Shown here one piece after another: positions 23,601 to 33,800 of a stretch of 64,000 bases of DNA (the stretch's first letter is position 1; every line of letters begins with the position of its first letter). The notes below the pieces were generated by a model, which saw only the letters and a list, made by a program, of their open reading frames with translations, did no database searches and had not been told where the DNA came from. The DNA is taken from assembly GCA_037349105.1 (NCBI GenBank), contig JAYJMM010000113.1:4712001-4776000 (forward strand), written 5' to 3'. This stretch comes from Limnomonas spitsbergensis. Taxonomy: Eukaryota; Chlorophyta; Chlorophyceae; Chlamydomonadales. The position numbers and the translations under genes are program-made.

Positions 23601-24110
23601 AAACAGGATATGCCCAGTGCTATGGCCGAATGGGTGTCTTGACTTTCTTTTTTAACCAAAGCTCCTGGGCACATCACTGTTTTTTGTAATCGCCTTTTTC
23701 GTGTGTTGGACCTGCCCAGTGCTACAGCTGAACCCAGTGGCTCCCTGGATGCGCTCCCCAGGGCATATTTGTCTTTTTATTGATTGCCCTGTCTGCGTGC
23801 AATACCTGCCGAGGTACACGCTTATGGGGCCTACTGCTGGAGGCCATAAGTTCACTAAAATGTAGCTGACATGTTGCTGAAATGTAGCTGGATTGTAGCC
23901 GAGCCCCTAATTAGAATAAACAACGCTGCTTGTGTGTAGGACCTGCCGAGGTACGCGCTGCTGGTCGCCTTCCTGGATGAGGCTGATGGTGCTGGATGGG
24001 AGTTGTTGGCTCAGCTGCTCCGGGGCAACAGCTCAGCACTGGAGCTGTCGCAACATCGGTTCATGGGGGGAGGCAAGGGGGATAGTAAAAAGGGCATTGG
24101 TTTCTGGTGA
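17700..24110 (+). CDS. Plastid-targeted-looking protein kinase-fold protein, catalytic residues lost
   Basis: Seven exons join in phase: 17700-18011, 18519-18641, 19082-19279, 20219-20427, 22227-22366, 22767-23089 and 23940-24110 (491 residues). The N-terminus from ATG 17700 is rich in Ser, Thr, Arg and His up to TTTTCRAEVPSSSGG and resembles a chloroplast transit peptide (inference). Kinase-fold landmarks are WLVFKWEGLRPLSML (hinge area), VVHGSLSSGSVLL at about residue 285 in the place of the HRDLKPxNxLL loop, KLEGFGFGR in place of DFG, DLQSVALLLAEAF (late C-lobe) and GWELLAQLLRGNSSALELSQ (last helices), as in STN-type plastid kinases. The HRD Asp and DFG Asp are both replaced, so it is probably a pseudokinase. 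A short exon may be missing in the 1.8-kb intron 20428-22226. Confidence 0.77.
18105..18235 (+). repeat. Dispersed repeat family 5 copy
   Basis: CTCTGCCTGGCCCTTTCGAA followed by AAAGACTGTGGGTGGTAGCG and TTGGTAACAA. It lies in the first intron of the kinase-fold gene. Confidence 0.65.
18305..18480 (+). repeat. Dispersed repeat family 2 copy
   Basis: Carries GGGCCAATGGCGACCAAACA, GGCGGCCCTAGCAGCAGGGC and a decayed GATGTAGCAGAATGGTGGCT end. It lies just upstream of the second kinase exon. Confidence 0.65.
18610..18905 (+). repeat. Irregular minisatellite seeded at the exon 18519-18641 donor
   Basis: Units of AGCATGCAACAGGCAAGT or GGCAACAGGCAAGTAGCAG repeat over about 290 bp, starting in the exon. 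The first copy has CAG|GCAAGT (a GC donor), the second CAG|GTAGGT (a GT donor). Both are in phase 0, so either could be used: the protein would gain or lose six residues (ASSMQQ). Confidence 0.88.
19370..19490 (-). repeat. Dispersed repeat family 2 copy, inverted
   Basis: CGTAGGCCGGTCCAGGTTTG followed by GTCCCAATCAAGCC and GGCCGCCCCGTGGCGGTC. It is head-to-head with another copy at 19530-19660. Confidence 0.65.
19530..19660 (+). repeat. Dispersed repeat family 2 copy
   Basis: TTGGCCGATCGAGACATAAC near the start and GCTGTAGGCCGTGATGTAAC near the end, within the third kinase intron. Confidence 0.65.
21540..21780 (+). repeat. Local repeats in kinase intron
   Basis: AGGTGGATTGCAGGCAGGCA with AGGAGCAGGATGGTTGAGTG at about 21630 recurs at about 21745 with one or two changes, separated by GGCCTGAGGC-type short repeats. 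Confidence 0.75.
21858..22015 (+). repeat. About 35-bp tandem repeat in kinase intron
   Basis: Five to six diverged units of TGCAGCACCTGTGAAATTAT / TGCAACACCTGTGAATTGAT spacing 30-38 bp. No reading frame of interest. Confidence 0.8.
23800..23925 (+). repeat. Exon echo joined to a family 2 copy
   Basis: At about 23800 GCAATACCTGCCGAGGTACA copies the start of the final kinase exon (TAG|GACCTGCCGAGGTACGCG at 23937-23955). It is followed by GGCCTACTGCTGGAGGCC and GTAGCTGACATG-type family 2 sequence that runs up to the real acceptor. Confidence 0.7.
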
Positions 24111-24944
24111 GGAGGTCTTATGGTGAGAGCTGCAGTGAGAGGGCAGGTTTGTTTTTCTCAGGTTTTAGTGAGTCAATGACATACCACCTCTGGGCCCTAC
24201 TCAAAAAGGCTCGGCTGCGTGGGTGCCCAAGTTTTTAGTGAGAGGTTTGTTTAAGCATTTAACGTCAGCAGGCGGTGGCCGGGCATCACTTGAGAAAGTG
24301 TTCCACAGGTCTGCAGTCAGCGAAACAAGCAAAGCCACGGTATTGGAAACGAGTATTCCTGATTTGCCTTTATTTACTTGATGTCGTAAAACGGGATATG
24401 GTCCACGCACCCCTGCAGAGAACTAATATATCAAATTCGCCGCGCAGGAAAAAAGTACCCTTCTCCGCCCAGGCGCAGCTGTTTTTTTAGTATTTGGTGC
24501 CGGAAACACTACACTGCGCGCGCCCCAAAATACCTGTAGTTGATAATTCTTATCCTGTCGCGCACTACTTTGCGCACCTTCAAGAAAAAACAATTAAACG
24601 CAGAGTCAAATTGGTTTTATGGTATCCGAGAAATAAACTGATCGGTCAGTAATATGTGCGGTGCACTGACACGTCGAGAGTCGAGACAGCCCGTAATTAG
24701 AACCAACCGACTAAAATTCGCCCCGATTTGCCTCAGGCTCTGATGTGAGCTGCCAGGCCGCGGTCGAGGCGCATGGTGCTCCCTCAGCTCAGCACATATT
24801 ATGCTGTGCTTCTGCCCGGGTTGTACGCCATGCTCCTACTTGTGGAGGAAGATCTCCTAAACAAAATCATGCATACGGTAGTAGTATAGAAGATTGAGAC
24901 ATGTAACATTAATTTCGGATCGAGGCATGCGTAACTGCCCCACT
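24111..24944. other. Intergenic; one family 3 copy, otherwise nothing seen
   Basis: Downstream of the kinase-fold stop. Family 3 (CATACCACCTCTGGGCCCTA, then GGCTCGGCTGCGTGGGTGCC) occupies about 24165-24240. The rest is AT-richer sequence with no supported gene. Confidence 0.6.
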
Positions 24945-25017
24945 GGCTAGGTGGCTCAATCGGCAGAGCATCAGATTCCAAATCTGAGGGTTGGAGGTTC
25001 GAGTCCTTCCCTGGTCA
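24945..25017 (+). tRNA. tRNA-Trp (anticodon CCA)
   Basis: A full cloverleaf of 73 nt. The acceptor arm GGCTAGG pairs with CCTGGTC, discriminator A. The D arm is GCTC-AATCGGCA-GAGC. The anticodon stem TCAGA/TCTGA encloses loop TTCCAAA, giving anticodon CCA (Trp, codon TGG). The T arm is GGAGG-TTCGAGT-CCTTC. There is no intron and no encoded CCA. Confidence 0.96.
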
Positions 25018-25434
25018 TTTGTGGATGTTGCAACAGTGCTGCTTAAGTTTGTATTTTGATCCGGTTTAAGGTTCAGAAAATGTTTGCTGGGCTGCTATCG
25101 ATGTCGACAAGCTGTGCCCCAGGGCTGGAGTGCAAATTAGCAGCAGAAGTCTACAGCATGCCGCCGCCACCGCCGGCATTGCACGCGCCATGTGACAGCG
25201 GCTATAGCAGACAAGTTGCACCATCATGACTTCAGTGTCGAGCGGCTGCAAGAGAGGCGGCAGCCCTGCCCCACCAATCCTAGAGGTGGGAGGTACACTT
25301 GCGGCAGTAGTTTATAGCCATCACCCCCCCATCTTCCGCAACGCGTGAAAAAAAAAAGCAACCCACGTAGTGTTACACTGTTACCCATGCGCCGGTCAGG
25401 TCGGACCCACCGTTGAGTGCGTGGACCTGACCAA

Positions 25435-25730
25435 GCGCAATGTTTCTGACTTGGCCACCAGTCAGGTTCCAGCCTTTCTTCAAGAAGGGAGACCGCACCC
25501 TGGACCCCGGTAATTACCAGAGGGTCATTACCGATCTATTGCCATCACCAGCATGGTGTATGGTACCGGTTGTATGCATGCTCCCGTCTGATTGCTATGT
25601 CAAAATTGTGAGACACGAACATGCCAACAGCGTTGGGCAAGGGAAGATGGCAAGCATGTGGAGGATACGCCACACGTTTGCTTCCAATGCCTCAACGTGA
25701 GGGACAAGCATTGGGAGAGGGGCTGGGCAG
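25435..25730 (+). pseudogene. Reverse-transcriptase relic (non-LTR-like)
   Basis: The plus strand gives FQPFFKKGDRTLDPGNY, the FKKGD..DPGNYR motif of retroelement reverse transcriptases. After a short duplication and frameshift it continues YRSIAITSMVYG. At 25618-25720 it reads CQQRWAREDGKHVEDTPHVC, a decayed Cys/His knuckle (C-x-x-C...HVE...H/C) of the type found downstream of such domains. Frameshifts and the lack of a YADD block show it is dead and fragmentary. Confidence 0.65.
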
Positions 25731-26414
25731 GCCCCATGGAGGGTGCCACCATCTTAAACTAGTTGTACAGTGCAGGCAATCAGGCATGGGTGGAAGGCCA
25801 TAGATTCTATGAATGATGTGGTAGACAGTATACATTGTTAAGGGGCAGATTCTATATGGGCTGGAAAATCTTTTGTTTTCTTTTTGATTTACTGGTATTT
25901 TCCATTTTGGTCCTCTTTTGCTTTCTCTCCTCTGTTAACTTTTGATTTGTCCAAGGCTACACATGGTCCGGGAAATCTCCAATGATGTTCACACCCTTTT
26001 TGTCGCTTCCCTATTTTCCTTCACCGCTGGCACTCGATTTCTTCTCTTGCTGTTAATTTCCTCTCTCTCCCAACCATACAGTTGGGCGCCCATGCGGCTG
26101 AGCCTTACGAACATGGCCCAGAGGTGTGACACCACTAACCGCTGTCACTACCGTTGAATTCTTCAGTAGTACCCGGGCCGTACCGCTAGAGAAAATAAAA
26201 CCTATCATGTTCTTGAAAAAAACATTACTAACGGTATATAAGGTATGGTGCCGACAACGCAGTACATTGCGGCCGCACTTTCAAACTGATTCCCGTCCTT
26301 CGCTGCCGTTTCAATTATATACTTGCTGTCTTGGTCGACCTACTTGCATATTACATGGCCACATGCACTGACCAGCATGCCTGGATTGTACACTGGAAAA
26401 GTCTAGAACTCGGC

Positions 26415-26485
26415 CAAGAAGTGAATGATGTGACACCTATGGGCCCCGCTAAAAATAAAGCCCGGCCAAGTCGGCAAACAAACAG
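26415..26485 (+). repeat. Dispersed repeat family 3 copy
   Basis: GATGTGACACCTATGGGCCC followed by GCTAAAAATAAAGCCCGGCC. An inverted copy lies at 26075-26145 (GTTGGGCGCCCATGCGGCTG and GGCCCAGAGGTGTGACACC). Confidence 0.65.
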
Positions 26486-26714
26486 TTTGCTAGGAAACTA
26501 AAGAGAGAAGGCAATAGATAAGAGAAAGGAAAGGAGTCTCCACCCTCCAAATAACAACAAAAAGGACAGGAAGACCGATTCCCCAGCCCCTCAAGAGATG
26601 AAGAGACTAGCCCACAACAAGTTGGACCTCATCTTCCACAAAAGAAAGGGCCTCCCAACCCTGCCTGCCCCAGCACAGCTGGTGAAAGTCTGTTGCGTCG
26701 TTTGGAGGACCAGC

Positions 26715-26880
26715 CTACCCCCAATCCCCAAGTGCCACCTTGATGCTAGGGCATGGGAAGCAAGCATGGAGCGCGTCCTCCACATGCTCGCCATGTCCAC
26801 GAGCCCAGCAACGCGGGCAGTAGCATGTGTCATGCTGTTGATCGCTGCGCCGTCCTCTTGTGCCGGCTGTGCTGAGTCGC
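26715..26880 (-). pseudogene. Retroelement C-terminal knuckle relic
   Basis: The minus strand reads CPRCWARGHGEHVEDALHAC followed by FPCPSIKVALGDW. It is the same motif as the plus-strand relic at 25618-25720, in opposite orientation and with an intact CPxC...HVED...HxCFxCP pattern. It is therefore a second fragment of the same element family. No adjoining polymerase motifs were seen. Confidence 0.55.
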
Positions 26881-27835
26881 ATCCTTAATTTTGTGCACAC
26901 ACGAGTATACGCCCTTTTGCTAGTGCGGCCCCCAGTGTGCGCCAGTACGGCATCTGCCGTAGGCTGAAACCAGGCATGGTGGGTGGCCGCAGACCTGTCT
27001 TCAGTTGCGGGGTCCCTGAGGCCCCCCCGGCCGATCACCTCCAGCTGCGCCCGCTCTTAGGCTGCGTCCACTACACTAGCGTTAGCATCAAGTCAGCCAT
27101 GTATTGTTTGTTTACGAAGTCTAACATTCACGTGTGTCAGTACCCAGGCAATGATGGGATGCAAGGTCTGATGTTTGTCCGTCACCTCGGATTCCTCGCT
27201 GGTGTTTATTTGGGGGGCTGCCAGGCGGCCGCAACCACCTTTGCTGGTCAGCGACGCAGCGGCCCAAGCAACAAGGCATGCTGCACCATGACTTATCCAA
27301 GACCCCTCAGGCCGAATGCCAGTTTAGGGCATAACCTGAAATTTATCTGATCTGCCTAAGTTCCTTAAGAACGCAGAGCAACGTAGGGATTTAGGACCCT
27401 GTCCCATCAGTCTGTAGTACAAGGATCCAGGTCAAGGATCCAGGGCGGGGATACCCCTGGTACTTCTGGTACCGGTAGGTCTTGCCTCATAGTGCATCGA
27501 ATTAACGTAGAAACGATGCAGCTTGGCAGGAGTATTACAGCGTAAACGCGATGTGAGTAAACTTAACAGACGAGTCCTTTATAAAGTGTGGATCTGGGTG
27601 TGGATGATGGCATTCTAAGTTCGATGCACAATTTCAGAACGGCGCACCGGTACGACGATGTCTACTTTCGGGAGCTGCTGTAAAGATGCAATCACAGTCT
27701 CGCACATCATAAATAGAGACGCTCTCCGACTCTTCTGGGAATCTGAATGTCTTGGCAATGTTTTTGTCAAAGTTATAAGACCATGGCGCCTCTTCATTTT
27801 GGCGAGCAATCTTGACACAGCTCTTTAATTCAATA

Positions 27836-30800
27836 ATGGTCCCGGATGTACTTGAGGTAGCTACTCAGCTATATGCATGTCGTGTCTGCTCGCCATGACA
27901 AGCAAGAGTCCCCTTGGTTTCTGCGTGTAGGCCGAGCCTCTCATCGATTCGGAGGGCATTATCATAGGCCTCTATCGGTATCTATGGAGGAAGAACTATA
28001 ACGGGGAAAGCTGCGACGTAAACATCCCGAACACGGCAAGTCTTGTCTGCTGACGTGTCTGTCTTTCGCATGGGGTGGGGGTGGGGTGGGGGTGACCGTG
28101 AGGGGACAAGTTAAAACTTGAAATCAAGCTAGCCAGCTTTAGTGCCTGATTTCACATGGGGGGAGCAATGCTGGGGGATGACAGTAAATAATTGTTTTCT
28201 GATACCGTATCAGCGGCATGCAATGATTATATGCCATCAACCGTCTTCTTTCAGCGGTATGCCATGCATCTAGCTAGCCAAGAGAGCACTTGTTGCATGG
28301 GCACAGCATAACCGCATGGAAATTTCGCCAAGCATTCGTTTTGGATTAGCAGCATGCCATGAACAGGCGCCCTGGCCTATCTTGCTGTGAGGAGACAGCA
28401 TTACATCGACCCGGGGGCATGCCAGGAAAGCAATCTTTTTTATATATCAGGGGCATGCCATGGCCATTGGCCATCAAGCATCATCTATTATCAGCAGTAT
28501 TATTCGAATATTGGTATGAGCTACCAATATTCTGAAAAGTACGGAACGGACATGAGCCTAGAAGCATCCTGTTTTGAGGGGATGCCCCTGCAACAACACA
28601 GGGGGATGACACCTTGGGGGGAAACGTTGTCTGACATCAACAGCATGCCACGTGTCACACTCGCCAATTACTGCCTTGCTGAACGATTGCCTAACAGGTG
28701 GTCTTCAAGGACAGCAAGCCGACGGAATGGTTCTTCACCTCGGTCAAGGAAAGGAAGGTAGGCAAGAAAACAGTGTTTAAACATGTACTGTATAACCTTT
28801 AAGGTCCTCAAACCCCCTTACGCTTTAGATTCTCAAGTAAGCATATAATGTCACACAATCAAATGGTCAAGCATGGCACACAAAATCAATAGGGCGAGGG
28901 CATGCGCATGTCACTTTGAATAGGATCCAGCATGAGGACTGAGCCATGCAGCCATGCACCCTCCTTTCGAATCCAATAATCTGCCATGAATCTGCGGGTC
29001 CTGCAAACGGCTCATTCAAAAGAGGGGTCTGTGCTCCTGTGTGTGTGTTCTGCTGTGTGTCAGTGTGTCTATGCTGCTGTATGTCTGTGAGCGACTGGAA
29101 GAATAAACCTTGCCATGCAGTCATGCATCTATTTCCTAATAAGCTACACTTTTGCTGTTCCTGCCTACAGCTCATGCGCAAGAGGAGTGACCGGCTGCAG
29201 GGCACCTTGATGGTGGAGGGCTTTATGTCCTCTGGGCCGGTGAGAGGCAGGCTAAATAGGGGGCATGGTTTGGCATCTGAACACGGGAAGCATGGGGACA
29301 TCCAGAAGAGGTGAGATTCAGGCCCTAGGTGGCATAGTGACCCTGAAATGTAATAGTAGGCTATGATGCCACCACGAGGAAAGGGCACTCATCTGAGTTG
29401 TAAGTATCCGAACTATCCGACTTGACTACCCAGACTTGTGTTGTGGCATAGGCTTCGCAATGCTACTTTAGACATCTGGTGCCACTTGTCTATAGTGGCA
29501 TTGCAAAGCGTATACCACAACAAGTTGGTCTACGCTCACACAAAGCGTATACCACAACAAGTTGGTCTACGCTCACACAAAGCGTCTCCTGCTGACCGCC
29601 AGGGGGGGGGGCACACCGGCACAGTCTGACCTCCAGAAGGTGTCAACAGAGGTAACGTTGGGGCATCGTGGAAACTCTGGCATACATACACCGACTTCGT
29701 TCCTGTACTTTATCTTGAGGGTGTCAGAGGCGGCTTAGGCATGGCATTAGTGCGCTGTTCTTATCAGCATCCAGTACATACATAAGGAGGCCTCTCTGGG
29801 CTGCTTCAGCTGCACTTCAGCTACATCCCAGCCTCTGGCCAGCAAGGCTAGTCGCATCAGGATGCCGTCTACTTATTGTTGGGAGCTTTAGCTACACTTC
29901 AGCTACATCCTGGCCCACCGCCAGCAAGGCTAGAAGCATCAGGCTGCCTGCTGCTTATTGTTGGGAGCTTCAGCCACAATTCAGCTACATCCCATACGGC
30001 CAGCCAGGCTAGAAGCATGAGGATGCCTGCAGCTGAGGCCACCGGCTGTAGGCCGTTCAAGGTCCATGTCTACCCTGTGCTGACCGCCAGGCGGCCCTCC
30101 AAAGGTGGCCTTATGCACACTGCAATAAACATGACACGCCTCCATCTTCATGTCTTTCCTGGACACCCAACCCGATGTGTGCGCATAGTTCTCCGTGATC
30201 ATAGTACAGGACTACTCGTGCACTGCTCTCAGGGGCATATCTGATGCATGCCTGAAGAAGCGCCTCTGCATATTTTTTCAAACACGCTCCTTGTCTCAGT
30301 GAAGTTTACACACACTCCTTGTCTGAGTGTGTGTAGGCGGCACAAGCACTGTGCCGGTGCCGTGTACATACACTGAGGCAAAGGTGTGTACATGGCACCA
30401 GCACACTGCTTTCATCAGCACCTGGAGCATGCCTGCATGTATGCATGCTTGTATGCTTGCATACCTGCTTGCCTTGATGCATGCATGTCTACATGCTTTA
30501 GGATTCCTCTGTCTGTGTGTCTACAGGACACCCAAGCCGAGGTGTGCTCGTGGTTCTCAGGCGTCATGACTCGGCTGGAGACAATGGCGCGCAAGAAGTC
30601 CCTCCGCAAGGTGACGCAGTGCGCCGATGACGTGGAAGAGCTCCTCGAAGTGGAGGAGATACCTATGGAGCACCTCACATTTCCACGTACCCACGTAAGT
30701 TTTAGGGTTAAGGGTGGGGGGTGGAAGGTGGAGGGGGCAGGATTGAGGGGGGAGGATGGAGGGGGGACGGGGGAGGGGGGAGGATGGAGGATGGAGAGGG

Positions 30801-33800
30801 TGCAGGTCTGCAGGAGATCCCCATGGACCATCTCTCCTTGCCACATACCTACGAAAAATTAAGAGTGAAGGATAAAAAGTAGAGGGTGGTGGAGATCCCC
30901 AAGGAGCACCACACACCTCCATCATGGCATGTACCCACATACGTTTCAAAGTTAAGGTGAAGGGAAAAGGGTGTTCGAGGAGATCCTCGAGGAGCACCAC
31001 ACGCTTCTGTGCACCCAGGTTAGAGGAGGGCAACTGCCCTGGGTTGTACCGGGTGCAGGTGCTGCTAGATCCGTACTTCAAGGCCAGGCAGCAGATCCTT
31101 AACGGCATCCCTCAGAAGTTTGTCAGCATTACGGTCATGCATAACTCCTCTCCTTATGCTAACTCCTTAAGCTATATGGTGCAGATTATACTGGATCCTG
31201 GAGGACACTGTCATGTATCATTGGGTTCGGCGCGCGGCCGTCATGGATCACTGTCATGTATCACGGGGTTTGGCACGTGACCTTCATGGATCCTGGTCCC
31301 TATCCCAAGGCCAGGGAGCAGATCCATGACCATGGTGCCCTGCAGCAGTTTTGACCTGAGGGAGTGGCGCCATGCTTCCCTTGCTGGACCTACCACTGCC
31401 CGGGTATGACTGGCCCTGTCCACCTGCCTGACCTGGCGTCCCGGCCTGATGCAGATACTGCTGGATCCTGGTCCCTATCACAAGGCCAGGGAGCAGATCC
31501 ACGACGGCATCTTGCAGCAGTTTGTGGACCCGAGGGAGGCGAGGGACTTTGTGATCCGCGCCATCTGGTCGCCAACCTCGGCCTACTACGAGAAACGGAC
31601 AAACAGGTGTGGGAGAGGGGGGTCCTCCGCTCCTCTGCCCAACACCCCTGCTTGCTTAAGTGCACTTCAGCTACGCTTCTGCTACAACATGGTCTGTGGC
31701 CGGCAGGGCCTGGTGCAGCAAGCCCTGGTGACGAGCTGTGTGACGAGTGCTGGTTATGGCTGGGTCCCCATTTCACCCACTGGTGGCCCAGCAGTGGTCC
31801 GGTCCACGCACTTAAATAGACACTGCCCGGAAAACAAAAGATGGGACGTGCGCGGTCATAACGGCGATTCAGCATCGCCCACCTCTGGTGTCTGCACCTG
31901 TCATTCATACCTCGGGCTGTCAGGCCCTAGCCCTTGTTTCCCCTTCCAATGCTGTGGAGAGGCTGGGGGTTGGAGGAGCAGGGAGCCACGGGGAACCTGA
32001 GGGTAGCCTTGAACATACACCTTCCTTTTCTACCTTTCTTTGCTTCCTCCGTATCACCAACGTTCCTCTGATTAGCACAGCCTGGCCCTTTCAAAATGAC
32101 TATTGGGTGGTGGTGTGGTTGTTGTCACAAAGTTAACGCAACCACCCAAAGCCTGCGGTCGCTGTGATACCGATATGTCAGAGAGGGAGACAGCCACCAC
32201 CAGGCTCCGCCCCGGGTGTGCCTTGTCGGCAGTCCTCTGATTCACCTGCCTCTTAGACTGCTACTCCATGCGATATCTCTGTCTAGACCGTTGGCTGGTG
32301 ACGGCGCCCATTATAGACAAATCCTGACACCCTTAACCCTAAACCCTGAAACCCAACACCCTAATCCTGACCCCTAGTCAGGCACCGTCTTGTTTCCTTA
32401 GACCACCAGCTGGTAATTCCTAACCCTAAACCCTGAACCATGCATCGTCTCGTCTGCTTGAACCACCAGCCAGTAACGAAACCCATGCCGGACGGACCCT
32501 GACTTCCTTACCTCAAACCCTTAATCAGGCACCGTCTTGTCTGCTTGGGAACACCAGCTAGAAATTGCGCCCGTGCCGGATGCACCCTACACACTAAACC
32601 CTAAATTCCTTACCCTGATCCTCTAACCAGGCACCGTCTTGTCTGCTTGGACCACCAGCCGGCGCCCATGCCGGACCGGGTCGCAACCTTCGGGGGTAGC
32701 ATGGCTTCGCATGAGCACATGCCCATTGCCGGCGGAGCGCTCAAGTCCCGCCTGGAGCAGCAGTGCGCCGCAATCGTGTCACATCTACGGGAGGTCACGC
32801 GTGGGGCCACGGTGGTCGCCCGCATGAATCTGTACTTCAAGATTGATGTGAACAACAGGTTTGTGTTCAGGGGGCTTAGAGTTTAGGGTTTGTTTCTGGT
32901 GTTGCTGTCGCTTTTAGTGCGCTCCTTGTCTGGTTCATGGGGGTATTATACACAAAGTATACTTAAATCACTTCAACATTGCCAGTAGAATTTCCTCAGG
33001 TTCAGCCAACCCCCCTGGGTTTTTCCTCGGCTTCAGCCGGGACGGTGTAACGGTGTACAGCTTTTGAGTCCGTTCTTTTTGGCCTCAGCAGTTCTGGGCT
33101 CGGAGCCCGATCGGATCCTAGGACCCCGCTCCATGAACGATGCCCCTGCACCACAGCTTGCTGCTGGGGGGCGCCCCAAGCAGAGGGGACCTTGCTGCCT
33201 ATCGCCTTCGTGCTGGGGGGCATGGTGCAGCAAGGCTCCTTCTGCACCTAGTGCCAGGGGGCGTGGTGCAGCAATGCTACTCCCTTCAATAATGAGTGCC
33301 GTCTGCCTCCAAGGTCGTATTACGGCATGAACAAATCATTAGACGTTTGTCTTGCTGGTCTGCCTGTACGACCTGCCTTCTGTACTGCGATTTACGGAAG
33401 CCTAAGTCAGCAACCCTAAACCTAAACCCTAACCCTAAACCCTGTAGGATCTGGCTGCTGTACTGCGATTTGCTCAAGCTGGAGCGGGTGCCGCCGCTGA
33501 GGTCCATGTTTGGAGAGACTGCGGCCGTAGGAGGGCTTTACACACAGAAGGTAATACGCCTGGGCTGAGGGGCTGGCAGATCGGAGGACGAGGAATAGGT
33601 TGGGGCTTGGGGTCATGGGGATAGGCTGGGGGCTGGCGGCTGGGGGGCTGGGAGTGGGTGTAGGATTAAGGGATGGGGACAAGGGCTGGGAGTCGGGGGC
33701 TGGGAATGGGTTTAGGGGTAAGGGATGGGGACTAGGGCTGGGAGTGGGTTTAGGGTTAAGGGACGGGGACTAGGGCTGGGAATGTGTTTAGGGATACAGG

